Of a stretch of DNA of 43,824 nt, positions 34,218 to 43,222 are shown piece by piece (positions within the stretch are counted from its first letter, which is position 1; each line of letters opens with the position of its first letter). The stretch comes from DASZHC01 sp035938215 (lineage in GTDB: Bacteria; Verrucomicrobiota; Verrucomicrobiia; Chthoniobacterales; JAFAMB01). The position numbers were made by a program, and so were the translations under genes. The notes beneath the pieces were generated by a model, which was not told where the DNA came from, did no database searches, and saw nothing but the letters and a program-made list of their open reading frames with translations. The stretch lies in the NCBI GenBank assembly GCA_035938215.1, contig DASZHC010000001.1:1-43824 (forward strand), written 5' to 3'.

Positions 34218-36130
34218 TTATAGCTCCTTTGAGCAAGTTTCACATTCTCAAATACCAACGGCTCCACAATGCGGGTCGGTCGCCGATCCCCGCCGTTGAA
34301 TTGCCAAGCTGCGACATGACAAAATTCATCATCATTACGAAGTGCCTCCCCATCTTCGGTCTGGTATTCAACCCGGAAATGGCCTCCACACGATTCATTG
34401 CGTTCATATGCGTCCAGACACATCAATTCCGCAAATTCCAGAAAATCGGCAACCCGTCCGGCGTGTTCCAAAGACTGGCAGAAATCCTGGCTGTCACCGA
34501 GGACGTTAACGTTTTGCCAAAACTCCTCGCGGATCTCGGGAATTTGTTGCAACGCCTCCTTCAGCCCGGAAGCGGAGCGCGCCATCCCACATTTATTCCA
34601 AAGCAGCAGACCAAGTTCCCGATGGAAATGCGTTACAGGTTTTTTGCCCTTGATTGACAGGAGCTTGGCGATGCGATCACGAACCTCTTGTTCGACTGCC
34701 TTGAATTCGGGGCGATCCGGAGAGATCTTCTTGCCCATTTGCGTGGCAAGGTAATTGCCGATCGTGTACGGGATCACGAAGTAGCCGTCTGCAAGCCCCT
34801 GCATAAGCGCGCTCGCGCCCAGGCGATTTGCCCCGTGATCGGAGAAGTTGGCTTCACCAAGGATATGCAAACCCGGGATTGTGCTCATCAGATTGTAGTC
34901 AACCCAGAGACCGCCCATGGTGTAATGCACGGCCGGATAGATCCGCATCGGGCCTTTGTAGGCGTCTTCCGCGGTAATGTTATGGTACATGTCGAAGAGG
35001 TTGCCATAACGCTCGCGGATGGTTCCTTCGCCCAGTCGCCTGATCGAGTCCGTAAAATCGAGGTAAACGCCCAGTCCTCCAGGGCCGACGCCGCGGCCTT
35101 CGTCGCAAACTTCCTTGGCACTGCGTGAAGCGATATCGCGCGGAGCGAGATTCCCGAAGCTTGGATATTTCCGCTCAAGATAGTAATCTCTCTCTTCTTC
35201 TGGAATTTGTTGAGGAGCTCGCGTATCACCCTTCTTTTTCGGAACCCAGACTCGTCCGTCATTACGGAGCGACTCGGACATCAGCGTTAATTTTGACTGG
35301 TAAGAACCGCTGACCGGAATGCAGGTTGGATGGATCTGCGTGTAACATGGATTGGCAAAAAGGGCACCGCGCTTGTAAGCGCGGTAAGTCGCCGAAACAT
35401 TGCATCCACGCGCGTTGGTCGACAGGTAAAAAACGTTGCCGTAACCGCCAGTCGCCAGGATTACCGCATCTCCGGCATGCGAGCTGATCTGACCTGTAAT
35501 CAAGTCCCGAACGACTATTCCTTTGGCATGGCCATCGACCAGCACCAGATCGAGCATTTCCGTACGGGGAAACATTTTCACTCCGCCCAGGGCAACCTGG
35601 CGCGCCAATGCCTGGTAGGCGCCCAGAAGCAGTTGCTGCCCGGTTTGACCACGGGCATAAAATGTTCTTGAGACCTGGGCCCCGCCAAATGACCGATTTG
35701 CAAGCAGTCCGCCATATTCACGAGCAAAAGGAACACCTTGTGCGACGCATTGATCGATGATCAGCTTGCTGATTTCCGCCAGGCGGTAGACGTTCGCTTC
35801 CCGAGACCGAAAATCCCCGCCTTTAATTGTGTCGTAAAAAAGACGGAAAACGCTGTCACCGTCGTTCTGATAATTTTTCGCCGCATTGATGCCTCCCTGT
35901 GCGGCGATGCTATGCGCCCGCCGAGGAGAGTCTTGGAAACAAAAACATTTTACGTTATAGCCGAGTTCTGCGAGGGTAGCCGCCGCGGATCCGCCGGCGA
36001 GGCCGCTCCCTACGACAATGATGTCGAATTTCCGCTTGTTATTGGGATTGACGAGCTTTGACTCGATACGGTGTTTTTCCCACTTCTTCTCCAGTGGTCC
36101 GGACGGAATTTTTGGATCGAGCGTTATCAT
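34214..36130 (-). CDS. sdhA: succinate dehydrogenase flavoprotein subunit
   Basis: The 638-residue catalytic subunit oxidises succinate to fumarate. It has the FAD Rossmann motif FDIIVVGSGLAGGSAA and the covalent-FAD histidine His73 in RAHSIAAQGG. Further motifs are ILATGGYGNVFYLSTNA, THPTCIP-type active-site sequence (IHPTCIPVSGSYQS) and VHYTMGGLWVDY. It is of the longer type associated with a single diheme cytochrome b. I start it at 36130, where ATG overlaps the sdhC stop as ATGA; an in-frame ATG at 36199 would extend into sdhC with unrelated residues. Its end overlaps sdhB by four bases. A diverged fragment of another sdhA lies at 26447-26580. Confidence 0.97.
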   Translation of the reverse strand: MITLDPKIPSGPLEKKWEKHRIESKLVNPNNKRKFDIIVVGSGLAGGSAAATLAELGYNVKCFCFQDSPRRAHSIAAQGGINAAKNYQNDGDSVFRLFYDTIKGGDFRSREANVYRLAEISKLIIDQCVAQGVPFAREYGGLLANRSFGGAQVSRTFYARGQTGQQLLLGAYQALARQVALGGVKMFPRTEMLDLVLVDGHAKGIVVRDLITGQISSHAGDAVILATGGYGNVFYLSTNARGCNVSATYRAYKRGALFANPCYTQIHPTCIPVSGSYQSKLTLMSESLRNDGRVWVPKKKGDTRAPQQIPEEERDYYLERKYPSFGNLAPRDIASRSAKEVCDEGRGVGPGGLGVYLDFTDSIRRLGEGTIRERYGNLFDMYHNITAEDAYKGPMRIYPAVHYTMGGLWVDYNLMSTIPGLHILGEANFSDHGANRLGASALMQGLADGYFVIPYTIGNYLATQMGKKISPDRPEFKAVEQEVRDRIAKLLSIKGKKPVTHFHRELGLLLWNKCGMARSASGLKEALQQIPEIREEFWQNVNVLGDSQDFCQSLEHAGRVADFLEFAELMCLDAYERNESCGGHFRVEYQTEDGEALRNDDEFCHVAAWQFNGGDRRPTRIVEPLVFENVKLAQRSYK

Positions 36131-36873
36131 GGGCCCTGCTTGATAAAGCCGAGAAGGACGGAGATCGGGATCACGGCGTAGCCCGCAAATACCAGCCACG
36201 CCAGAATGAAGCCTCCCTTCGATATCGATTCGGACAGTTTACGGTTATTCACTCCCAGCGTTTGAGTGACGCTCGCGATCCCGTGGCTGAGGTGACCGCC
36301 AAGAAAAAAGACCCCCAGTATATAGAAAAGGGAGATCAGGGGCTTACTGAAGCTGAGAATCAGCATTCGGTAGACGTCGTGGCGTCCAAGCGAATCGTGA
36401 AGCTCGCGGTATTGCGGATGCGTAACCTGAAGCGTGAAATGCAGAATGTGGTAAATCACAAAACACAAAACGAACAACCCGGTTACCACCATTGTTCGAG
36501 ATGCGAGCGTTGACCTCTGGTAGCCCGGCACGGCATATTTGGTACTCTTGGCGACTCGATTCTCTTGCGCAAGTTGAAGCGTTGCCACGATGTGTGTCAC
36601 CAACGCGACGACAAGGATGATGCGCACAGCCCAGAGCAGGGGACCAAGGCCTTGAAGAAACTGAGCGTAGGCATTGATTCGATCCTGGCCCAGAAAGATC
36701 TGCAGATTTCCGGCAAGATGTCCAAGGACATAGAGAACCCAGATAAGCCCCGTAATACCGACGATTATCTTCTTGCCAATCGAAGACTGATAGAAGGCAG
36801 CGAACGGATTTTTGGAGAATTTCCTCTGGGGAGCTGGGGAAAGGGTCGCGACCGCCATATCTGAAAATGTCAT
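36127..36873 (-). CDS. sdhC: succinate dehydrogenase cytochrome b subunit, type B
   Basis: The 248-residue membrane subunit has five predicted helices and anchors SdhAB to the inner membrane, where quinone is reduced. His residues in VLGHLAGNLQ, THIVATLQL, VIYHILHFTLQ and FFLGGHLSHGIAS are placed to bind two b hemes, as in B. subtilis-type enzymes. No separate sdhD is needed for this type and none is present. The ATG at 36873 overlaps the prpD stop (ATGA); another in-frame ATG at 36858 is possible, but the overlap pattern in this operon favours 36873. Confidence 0.94.
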   Translation of the reverse strand: MTFSDMAVATLSPAPQRKFSKNPFAAFYQSSIGKKIIVGITGLIWVLYVLGHLAGNLQIFLGQDRINAYAQFLQGLGPLLWAVRIILVVALVTHIVATLQLAQENRVAKSTKYAVPGYQRSTLASRTMVVTGLFVLCFVIYHILHFTLQVTHPQYRELHDSLGRHDVYRMLILSFSKPLISLFYILGVFFLGGHLSHGIASVTQTLGVNNRKLSESISKGGFILAWLVFAGYAVIPISVLLGFIKQGP

Positions 36874-38327
36874 ACAACAAACAGGTTCATAAAGCGGTTC
36901 ACCGGCGTTGATTCCAGGCGCGCCTGATCGGCGCAGAGCGCAACGATCGAGTCTGCGTTGCGTGGCGGAATCCGACCTCTCACATTACGATCGAATTTCT
37001 CAAGCAGGAGAGGAATCCCCTCCATGCGTCGCCTGCGATGGCCGATCGGATATTCAACCGCAATCCGATCGGTCTGTGTGCCATCGGAGAAAAATACTTG
37101 AACACTGTTCCCGATCGAGCGCTTCGCCGGATCGAGATAATCGGTCGTGAAACCCTTGTTCTCCGAAACCTCCATTTTCTCCCGCAAACGATCAATGCGA
37201 GGATCGCGCGCGAACCGATCCTCGTAATCCTCAGCGCTTAACCGCCCGAAGATAAGTGGGACCGCAACCATGTATTGGATGCAGTGGTCCCTGTCAGCCG
37301 GGTTGTCCAGCGGACCGATCTTGTCGATGATACGCTTGCCGCTTTCCTGGGTCTCAACAATCACGCGGTCAATAGCGTTCAGACGATCCTTCACCTCCGG
37401 ATGCAACGCAAGCGCGGCTTCCACGGCGGTCTGGGCATGGAACTCCGCCGGGAACGAGATTTTGAACAAGATATTCTCCATCACGTAGGTCCCGAATCCC
37501 CGGTCCGGCACCTGGAGCGGTTTGCCCCGAAACAGCGCATCCTGAAAACCCCACAATTTAGCACTAAGGGCGCCGGGATATCCCATTTCCCCGCGGAGCG
37601 ACTGTAAAGCAAGGCGCACGCCGCGGCTCGTGGCGTCGCCCGCAGCCCACGATTTGCGCGACCCCGTGTTAGGTGCGTGCCGATAGACGCGCAGCGCTGC
37701 GCCGTCGATAAACGCATTCGAGAGTGCGTTTATGACATCCTGGCGCGTTCCACCAAGCAGACGCGTGACCACGGCAGTTGAAGCAATTCGCACCAGGACT
37801 ACGTGATCAAGCCCAACGCGATTGAAGCTGTTCTCCAAGGCAAGCACACCCTGGATCTCGTGGGCCTGAATCATCGCGATCAGCACATCGCGAATCGTGA
37901 TAGCCTCTTCTCCCTCGCGAACACGCTTCCGGGCCAAGTAATCTGCGACCGCGAGAACGCCGCCAAGATTGTCGGAAGGATGTCCCCATTCCGCGGCAAG
38001 CCACGTGTCGTTATAGTCGAGCCAGCGCACGATCGCGCCGATGTTGAACGCGGCTTGAATCGGGTCGAGCTCGTAACTGGTTCCGGGCACGCGCGCCCCT
38101 GTTCCAGGCATGGTTGCGCCAGGGACAACCGGCCCGAGAAGCTTGGTGCAAGCGGGATAGTTCAATGCCAGAAGACCGCATCCAAGCGAGTCCATGAGGC
38201 AAAGGCGCGCGGTATCAAGCGCTTCGCCACTAGTTATCTTTTCGACGCCAAGAACGTAATCGGCTATTTGCTGCAGAAGCGTGTCCGGTTCAGGGCGTGC
38301 GGCACTCGTAGTAGCGTTAAGAGACAT
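36870..38327 (-). CDS. prpD: MmgE/PrpD family (2-methyl)citrate dehydratase
   Basis: The 485-residue protein is a full-length MmgE/PrpD enzyme. The N-terminal helical domain carries DTARLCLMDSLGCGLLAL, DYNDTWLAAEWGHPSDNLGG and SRKSWAAGDATSRGVRLAL. The C-terminal part carries ISFPAEFHAQTAVEAAL, then DHCIQYMVAVPLIFG. PrpD dehydrates 2-methylcitrate in propionate breakdown; family members also act on citrate. The usual partners prpB and prpC are absent. Instead the gene is embedded between gltA and sdhC and overlaps sdhC by four bases, so a role with citrate, or a link of propionate to the TCA cycle, is plausible. That role is inference. Confidence 0.93.
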   Translation of the reverse strand: MSLNATTSAARPEPDTLLQQIADYVLGVEKITSGEALDTARLCLMDSLGCGLLALNYPACTKLLGPVVPGATMPGTGARVPGTSYELDPIQAAFNIGAIVRWLDYNDTWLAAEWGHPSDNLGGVLAVADYLARKRVREGEEAITIRDVLIAMIQAHEIQGVLALENSFNRVGLDHVVLVRIASTAVVTRLLGGTRQDVINALSNAFIDGAALRVYRHAPNTGSRKSWAAGDATSRGVRLALQSLRGEMGYPGALSAKLWGFQDALFRGKPLQVPDRGFGTYVMENILFKISFPAEFHAQTAVEAALALHPEVKDRLNAIDRVIVETQESGKRIIDKIGPLDNPADRDHCIQYMVAVPLIFGRLSAEDYEDRFARDPRIDRLREKMEVSENKGFTTDYLDPAKRSIGNSVQVFFSDGTQTDRIAVEYPIGHRRRRMEGIPLLLEKFDRNVRGRIPPRNADSIVALCADQARLESTPVNRFMNLFVV

Positions 38328-38410
38328 GATAGTTAGTCACTTAGACGTGCGCTATGCTATTTCCTCGCTGAAGGCTCGGGCAACAGAAGAGGTAGAATCT
38401 CTCATTCTTA

Positions 38411-38725
38411 TTATCCTGCGTATTCTACTAAGCCGTCTTTATCCTTAACGGTTATAGAAGCGCCCGGAGCAGCCAGCCTCAGAATTGCCCTCCGATCATC
38501 CTCGCCGAAGAGAGTAAGTTCGGCTCCGTCCTCTCCCACGGCTTCGATTCTACCCTCGCCCAACATGTTCATCGTCGGACCTTCAATAACTTTCACCTGC
38601 ATCCTGGAACAATCGTTAAACACAATCGTAACCAAACCTCCCTCCTTGTTTACGAGCCCAATGGTGCGTCCCCGAATGATTTCGGCTAACGTTTCATTCA
38701 TTTGCATAAGCCTACTGTCTGTCAT
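38411..38725 (-). CDS. 104-residue protein of unknown function within the TCA operon
   Basis: The product begins MTDSRLMQMNETLAEIIRGR. It then has a beta-rich pattern: TIGLVNKEGGLVTIVFNDCS, MQVKVIEGPTMNMLGEGRIE, AVGEDGAELTLFGEDDRRAI, ITVKDKDGLVEYAG. There is no signal peptide or membrane segment. The alternation of short strands and Gly turns suggests a small beta-barrel or SH3-like fold. No known family was recognised. GAGG lies five bases before the ATG at 38725; alternatives at 38707 and 38701 are possible. It sits 101 bases after gltA and 83 bases before prpD on the same strand, so it is probably co-transcribed with them. Confidence 0.75.
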   Translation of the reverse strand: MTDSRLMQMNETLAEIIRGRTIGLVNKEGGLVTIVFNDCSRMQVKVIEGPTMNMLGEGRIEAVGEDGAELTLFGEDDRRAILRLAAPGASITVKDKDGLVEYAG

Positions 38726-38826
38726 TTAAACCTCATTTGAAAGTCCGATCTGTTCATGCACACCTCCAGCTTGGGCAGGTCCCGCCAGCGAACCTGACTT
38801 TCGAAGGGTGAGCCGTTGCGCCTCAG

Positions 38827-40140
38827 TCATCCCTTCACGCGTTGGTCAACTGGCACGTAGGGTGCCAGCGGCTCGCCAATATAAATCTGTCGCGGACGGC
38901 AAATGCGTCCGCCTTCGGTTTGACTGACCTCATGATAATTTGCAATCCAACCCGGCATTCGCCCTATAGCAAAGATTACCGTGAACATTTCCAATGGGAT
39001 TCCGAGGGCGCGCATCATAATACCACTGTAGAAATCAACATTTGGATAGAGCTTTCGTTCGATGAAATACGGGTCGCGCAAGGCTACCTGCTCGAGCTTC
39101 AAGGCGATATCCAGCAGAGGATCGCTGATCTTCAGCGCTTTGAGTAACTCGTCGCATTGTTTTTTAATGATCTTTGCACGTGGGTCGTAGTTCTTGTAAA
39201 CGCGATGGCCGAAACCCATGAGCCGGCGCCCGCTCTTTTTGTCCTTGGCGGCTTCCATGAAGCGTGACCCGTCATCGCCTTCCTGGCGAATTTGTTTGAG
39301 CATCTCGATCACGGCTTGGTTTGCGCCGCCATGTAGCGGCCCCCAAAGCGCACACACGCCCGACGCCGTGCTCGCAAAAAGATTCGCCTTGCTGGAAGCC
39401 ACCATCCGCACCGTGGACGTCGAACAATTCTGTTCGTGGTCGGCGTGGAGGACAAGAATCAAATCCAGAGCGCGCACGACTTCCGGTTTCAATTCATAGT
39501 CGGCGTTAGGTTTGGAGAACATCATATGCAGAAAGTTCGCTGAGTATTTGTATTCCGGCTTCGGGTAAATAAACGGCAGCCCCCGCGATTTGCGGTAGGC
39601 GAACGCGGCGATCGTGCGAACCTGAGAAAGGATAAAAGCGGTTTCGGTAGCAAAGTCGTGGGACTCCTGTGGCGCAAGCAGTTCTGGATAATAGCAGCCT
39701 GCAGCATTGATCATCGACGATAGGATCGCCATTGGGTGAGCATTGGGCGGATATCCTTCGAAGTGAAATTTCATGTCTTCGTGAATTAGCTCGTGCATTG
39801 TGAGCAGTTCGGAGAAGCGTGCTAGCTCGGCTTTCGTGGGGAGCTTTCCGTAGATGATCAGAAAAGCAGTCTCGACGAAGCTCGATTGCTCCGCCAGTTC
39901 CTCGATTGGAATGCCGCGGTAGCGAAGAATGCCTTTTTCTCCGTCGATAAACGTAATGGCGCTCTGACAGGAACCTGTGTTCCCGTAACCGCTGTCGAGA
40001 GTGATCAGACCGGTCTGATCGCGCAGTTTGCTAATGTCAACAGCACGCTCACCGGCAGATCCTTCAATCAAGGGCAACATTGCTTTTTTGCCGTCCCAAT
40101 GTAGTTCGGCAAAATCGTTCGAATTAGATGAGTTCTTCAT
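38827..40140 (-). CDS. gltA: citrate synthase
   Basis: The 437-residue enzyme condenses oxaloacetate with acetyl-CoA. It is the hexameric Gram-negative (type II) form with an N-terminal beta domain (about 10-70). The active-site residues are visible: His235 (LHADHEQNCSTSTVR), His270 (WGPLHGGANQAV), His312 (MGFGHRVYKNYDPRA) and Asp369 (NVDFYSGI). Length is normal for the type, which is usually inhibited by NADH. It starts two bases after the acnA stop (TGA-TT-ATG) with no good ribosome binding site of its own, which suggests translational coupling to acnA. Sequence type argues for GltA rather than the shorter 2-methylcitrate synthase PrpC. Confidence 0.97.
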   Translation of the reverse strand: MKNSSNSNDFAELHWDGKKAMLPLIEGSAGERAVDISKLRDQTGLITLDSGYGNTGSCQSAITFIDGEKGILRYRGIPIEELAEQSSFVETAFLIIYGKLPTKAELARFSELLTMHELIHEDMKFHFEGYPPNAHPMAILSSMINAAGCYYPELLAPQESHDFATETAFILSQVRTIAAFAYRKSRGLPFIYPKPEYKYSANFLHMMFSKPNADYELKPEVVRALDLILVLHADHEQNCSTSTVRMVASSKANLFASTASGVCALWGPLHGGANQAVIEMLKQIRQEGDDGSRFMEAAKDKKSGRRLMGFGHRVYKNYDPRAKIIKKQCDELLKALKISDPLLDIALKLEQVALRDPYFIERKLYPNVDFYSGIMMRALGIPLEMFTVIFAIGRMPGWIANYHEVSQTEGGRICRPRQIYIGEPLAPYVPVDQRVKG

Positions 40141-40142
40141 AA

Positions 40143-43037
40143 TCAGTTAGTGGTCTGAGTCAGCAATTGACGGAGCACGAAAGGCAGGATGCCTCCGTGC
40201 CGGTAGTAGTCGATCTCGATGGGCGTATCAATACGGAGCTTCACCGTTTGGTCGACAATCGAGCCACCCTTGCGCGTTATGCGTAAAGTGACATCCTGAC
40301 GTGGCGTAATATCATCGGAGAGCCCAAGCACGTCGAAGACTTCCGTGCCCTCCAGACCCAGGGTCTGAGCCGTCACGCCATCTGGGAATTGGAGCGGAAG
40401 CACGCCCACCCCCACAAGGTTCGAACGATGGATGCGCTCGAAGCTTTGGGCCACGACGACTTTTACGCCCAAAAGACTGGTACCCTTGGCGGCCCAGTCA
40501 CGGCTGGAGCCGGTCCCGTATTCCTGGCCGGCGAAGATGATGAGTGGGATCCCATCGGCCTTGTAGGCCATGCAAGCGTCGTAGATAAACGTCGGTTTAC
40601 CCTCTTTGGCCTTGATCTCCTTGTCAGGTGCGTGAACCTCCCTTTCGCCGAAATAGAGGGTGTATCCGCCTTCTATACCCGGAAGCATCAGGTTCTTGAT
40701 GCGGACATTCGCAAACGTGCCGCGGGTCATGACGCGATCGTTCCCGCGCCGGGAACCGTAGCTGTTGAAATCGACTGGCGCCACGCCGTTCTGCAAGAGG
40801 AATTTCCCGGCGGGGCTGGTCTTCCTGATCGCACCCGCCGGACTGATGTGATCGGTGGTAACCGAATCACCAAAAATACCCAGAGGGCGCACCCCCTTGA
40901 TTTCGACGATGTGGCCGACGTCCATACTGAAACCGGCGAAGAATGGCGGTTCCTGAATGTAGGTACTCTCGCTATTCCACGCGTAAACCTCGCCGGTGGA
41001 CGAAGGAATTTCATTCCACTTCGGGTTTTGCCCGGCGAAATCGGAGTAGAGATCGCGATAGACTTCTGGCTTGAACGCTGCCTGCATAGCCAAACGGATT
41101 TCTTCCAGCGAAGGCCAGATTTCTTTCAGATAGACGTCGTTGCCGTCCTTGTCCTTTCCGAGGGGTTCTGAGCTGAGGTCAATATCCACCGTGCCGGCCA
41201 ACGCAAAAGCAACGACAAGCGGAGGCGACATGAGGAAATTAGCGCGGATATTTTGATGCACCCGAGCCTCGAAATTGCGATTGCCCGAAAGCACACTGGC
41301 GGCAACGAGATCGTGTTGGGCGATGGCCTCTTCCAGAGCGGGATGAAGCGGGCCGGAATTGCCAATACATGTTGTGCAGCCATAGCCGACAGTTTGAAAG
41401 CCGAGTGTGTCGAAGCTGGGCTGAAGACCCGTTTTCTCGAGGTAGTCGGTGACGACGCGCGAACCGGGCGCCAGTGACGTCTTGACGGCCGGATTCACCT
41501 TCAGCCCTCGCTCCACGGCCTTCTTGGCGAGCAGAGCCGCACCGAGCATGACACTCGGATTGCTGGTATTGGTGCAACTTGTTATCGCGGCGATGAGTAC
41601 GCTCCCGTTCCCGATTTGCGTGTCGGCCGGGCGGTATGCCGACGCCGGAAAGACCGGTCTGTCAGGTGTTGGACGGTTTTGGATCAGTTCCGCTTCGTTT
41701 TTCGCCAAGCCCTCTTCAGGGTGGTTTGCGTTTGTGTCGGTAGAAGGCATCTCGGCCTCGACGCCGCGATTGGAACCATTGATGTGCACGGGCACTTTGA
41801 CCAATCGGTCATCCTTCCCTTTACCATATCCTCCTTCTCTTAGCGGCCTTTCAAGCAGGGTCGCAAACGTTTGTTTGAGCTCGGGAAGATTGATGCGGTC
41901 CTGGGGCCGCTTCGGACCGGCCACAGCCGGTACGATGCTATCGAGAGCCAGTTCGACTTCCACAGTGTAATCCACGTCACCCTTGCGTGGGATTCCCCAG
42001 AGACCCTGGGCCCGATAGTAACTCTCGAACGTCTCGCATAGCTCATCACTTCGACCGGTGCCACGCAGGTAAGCGAGAGTCTCTTCGTCCACACCAAAGA
42101 AACCCATTGTGGCGCCATATTCGGGAGCCATGTTTCCGATGGTGGCTCGATCGGTGACGGAAAGCGCCGCCGCGCCTTCCCCAAAGAACTCGACAAATTT
42201 GCCCACAACCTTCTGTTTTCGGAGCAATTCCGTGATCCGCAGGACGAGGTCCGTGGCGGTGACGCCTTCCTTGAGGGAGCCCGTGAGGTGAACCCCCACG
42301 ACTTCCGGCGTGAGAAAATAGACAGGCTGCCCGAGCATGCCGGCCTCGGCCTCGATCCCCCCGACGCCCCAGCCGACGACACCCAGGCCATTAATCATGG
42401 TCGTGTGGGAGTCGGTGCCGACAAGCGTGTCCGGATAATAGACGGTGCCCTTGGACGTTTCCGAGCTGAGGACTCCCTTAGCCAGGTATTCGAGGTTCAC
42501 CTGGTGAACGATGCCGATTCCCGGCGGAACCACACCGAAGGTCTTAAAGGCTTGCTGGCCCCATTTGAGAAATTGATAGCGTTCGCGATTCCGTTGGAAT
42601 TCCATTTCGAGGTTCAGCCGCACCGCATCGGGCGAACCGAAGAAGTCTACTTGCACCGAGTGATCGACCACAAGATCCACAGGCACCAGCGGCTCGATTA
42701 CCTTGGGATCCTTGTTCAATCTGGCGACCGCAGCGCGCATCGCCGCAAGATCGACCAGGAGCGGCACGCCGGTGAAGTCCTGCAGCACCACGCGCGCAAC
42801 GATGAACGGGATCTCTTCCGGTGCAGGCGCCTTGGCATTCCATGCGGCTAAAGTCTCTACATCCTTTTCGGTAACTTTCTTGCCATCGCAGTTGCGGAGC
42901 ACCGATTCAAGCACGATCCGGATGCTTACGGGCAGGCGGGATATTTTTCCCAATCCCTTCTGTTCCAATGCTGGCAAGGAAAAATAAAAGCCGGTCTTAC
43001 CTTTGCCAGCCCGGAGGGGGCGCAGCATATCATTCAT
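40143..43037 (-). CDS. acnA: aconitate hydratase
   Basis: The 964-residue enzyme isomerises citrate to isocitrate through cis-aconitate. It belongs to the AcnA/IRP1 type: N-terminal FYFSLPALEQKGLGKISRLP and VSIRIVLESVLRN, then TVYYPDTLVGTDSHTTMING. [4Fe-4S] cysteines are in SCTNTSNPS (about residue 486) and GCTTCIGNSGPL (about 552 and 555), the normal 66-residue spacing. It also has GSSRDWAAKGT in the swivelling domain. It is about 70 residues longer than E. coli AcnA, partly from an insert just before the first cysteine (about 410-470). It is the first gene of the operon. The upstream region and first codons are duplicated at 26035-26365. Confidence 0.97.
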   Translation of the reverse strand: MNDMLRPLRAGKGKTGFYFSLPALEQKGLGKISRLPVSIRIVLESVLRNCDGKKVTEKDVETLAAWNAKAPAPEEIPFIVARVVLQDFTGVPLLVDLAAMRAAVARLNKDPKVIEPLVPVDLVVDHSVQVDFFGSPDAVRLNLEMEFQRNRERYQFLKWGQQAFKTFGVVPPGIGIVHQVNLEYLAKGVLSSETSKGTVYYPDTLVGTDSHTTMINGLGVVGWGVGGIEAEAGMLGQPVYFLTPEVVGVHLTGSLKEGVTATDLVLRITELLRKQKVVGKFVEFFGEGAAALSVTDRATIGNMAPEYGATMGFFGVDEETLAYLRGTGRSDELCETFESYYRAQGLWGIPRKGDVDYTVEVELALDSIVPAVAGPKRPQDRINLPELKQTFATLLERPLREGGYGKGKDDRLVKVPVHINGSNRGVEAEMPSTDTNANHPEEGLAKNEAELIQNRPTPDRPVFPASAYRPADTQIGNGSVLIAAITSCTNTSNPSVMLGAALLAKKAVERGLKVNPAVKTSLAPGSRVVTDYLEKTGLQPSFDTLGFQTVGYGCTTCIGNSGPLHPALEEAIAQHDLVAASVLSGNRNFEARVHQNIRANFLMSPPLVVAFALAGTVDIDLSSEPLGKDKDGNDVYLKEIWPSLEEIRLAMQAAFKPEVYRDLYSDFAGQNPKWNEIPSSTGEVYAWNSESTYIQEPPFFAGFSMDVGHIVEIKGVRPLGIFGDSVTTDHISPAGAIRKTSPAGKFLLQNGVAPVDFNSYGSRRGNDRVMTRGTFANVRIKNLMLPGIEGGYTLYFGEREVHAPDKEIKAKEGKPTFIYDACMAYKADGIPLIIFAGQEYGTGSSRDWAAKGTSLLGVKVVVAQSFERIHRSNLVGVGVLPLQFPDGVTAQTLGLEGTEVFDVLGLSDDITPRQDVTLRITRKGGSIVDQTVKLRIDTPIEIDYYRHGGILPFVLRQLLTQTTN

Positions 43038-43222
43038 AGATCATTATCTAGTTTGGAGTTCGGAGTTCAGGGTTCGGAGTTCGCCGTCCGAGTTTAAGGT
43101 TGTGACTTCTGACTTCTGTCTTCTGAATTCTCTTTTCTATTTTCTTAGCACTATCTGTTAGAGAGCAACGGCTTCCGCTGTCCGCTTTTCAGCAAAAGCG
43201 CCCTTCATCGTGCCGCCTTTGC
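42935..43222 (-). repeat. functional copy of the duplicated acnA 5' segment
   Basis: This covers acnA codons 1-34 and about 185 bases upstream, and pairs with 26035-26365. The leader is unusual: a run of GTTCGGAGTTC-type units (about 43068-43090) and TTCTGACTTCTGTCTTCTGA-type units (about 43107-43130). These are purine-rich on the transcribed (minus) strand. The left limit of similarity falls inside acnA. The right limit falls at the point where the YhdH-type gene loses its similarity to the family. Confidence 0.85.

Noticed and set aside
38827..40140. Reading the citrate synthase as a 2-methylcitrate synthase because prpD is nearby
   Set aside because: The length and N-terminal beta domain are those of type II GltA; PrpC is shorter and lacks that domain.
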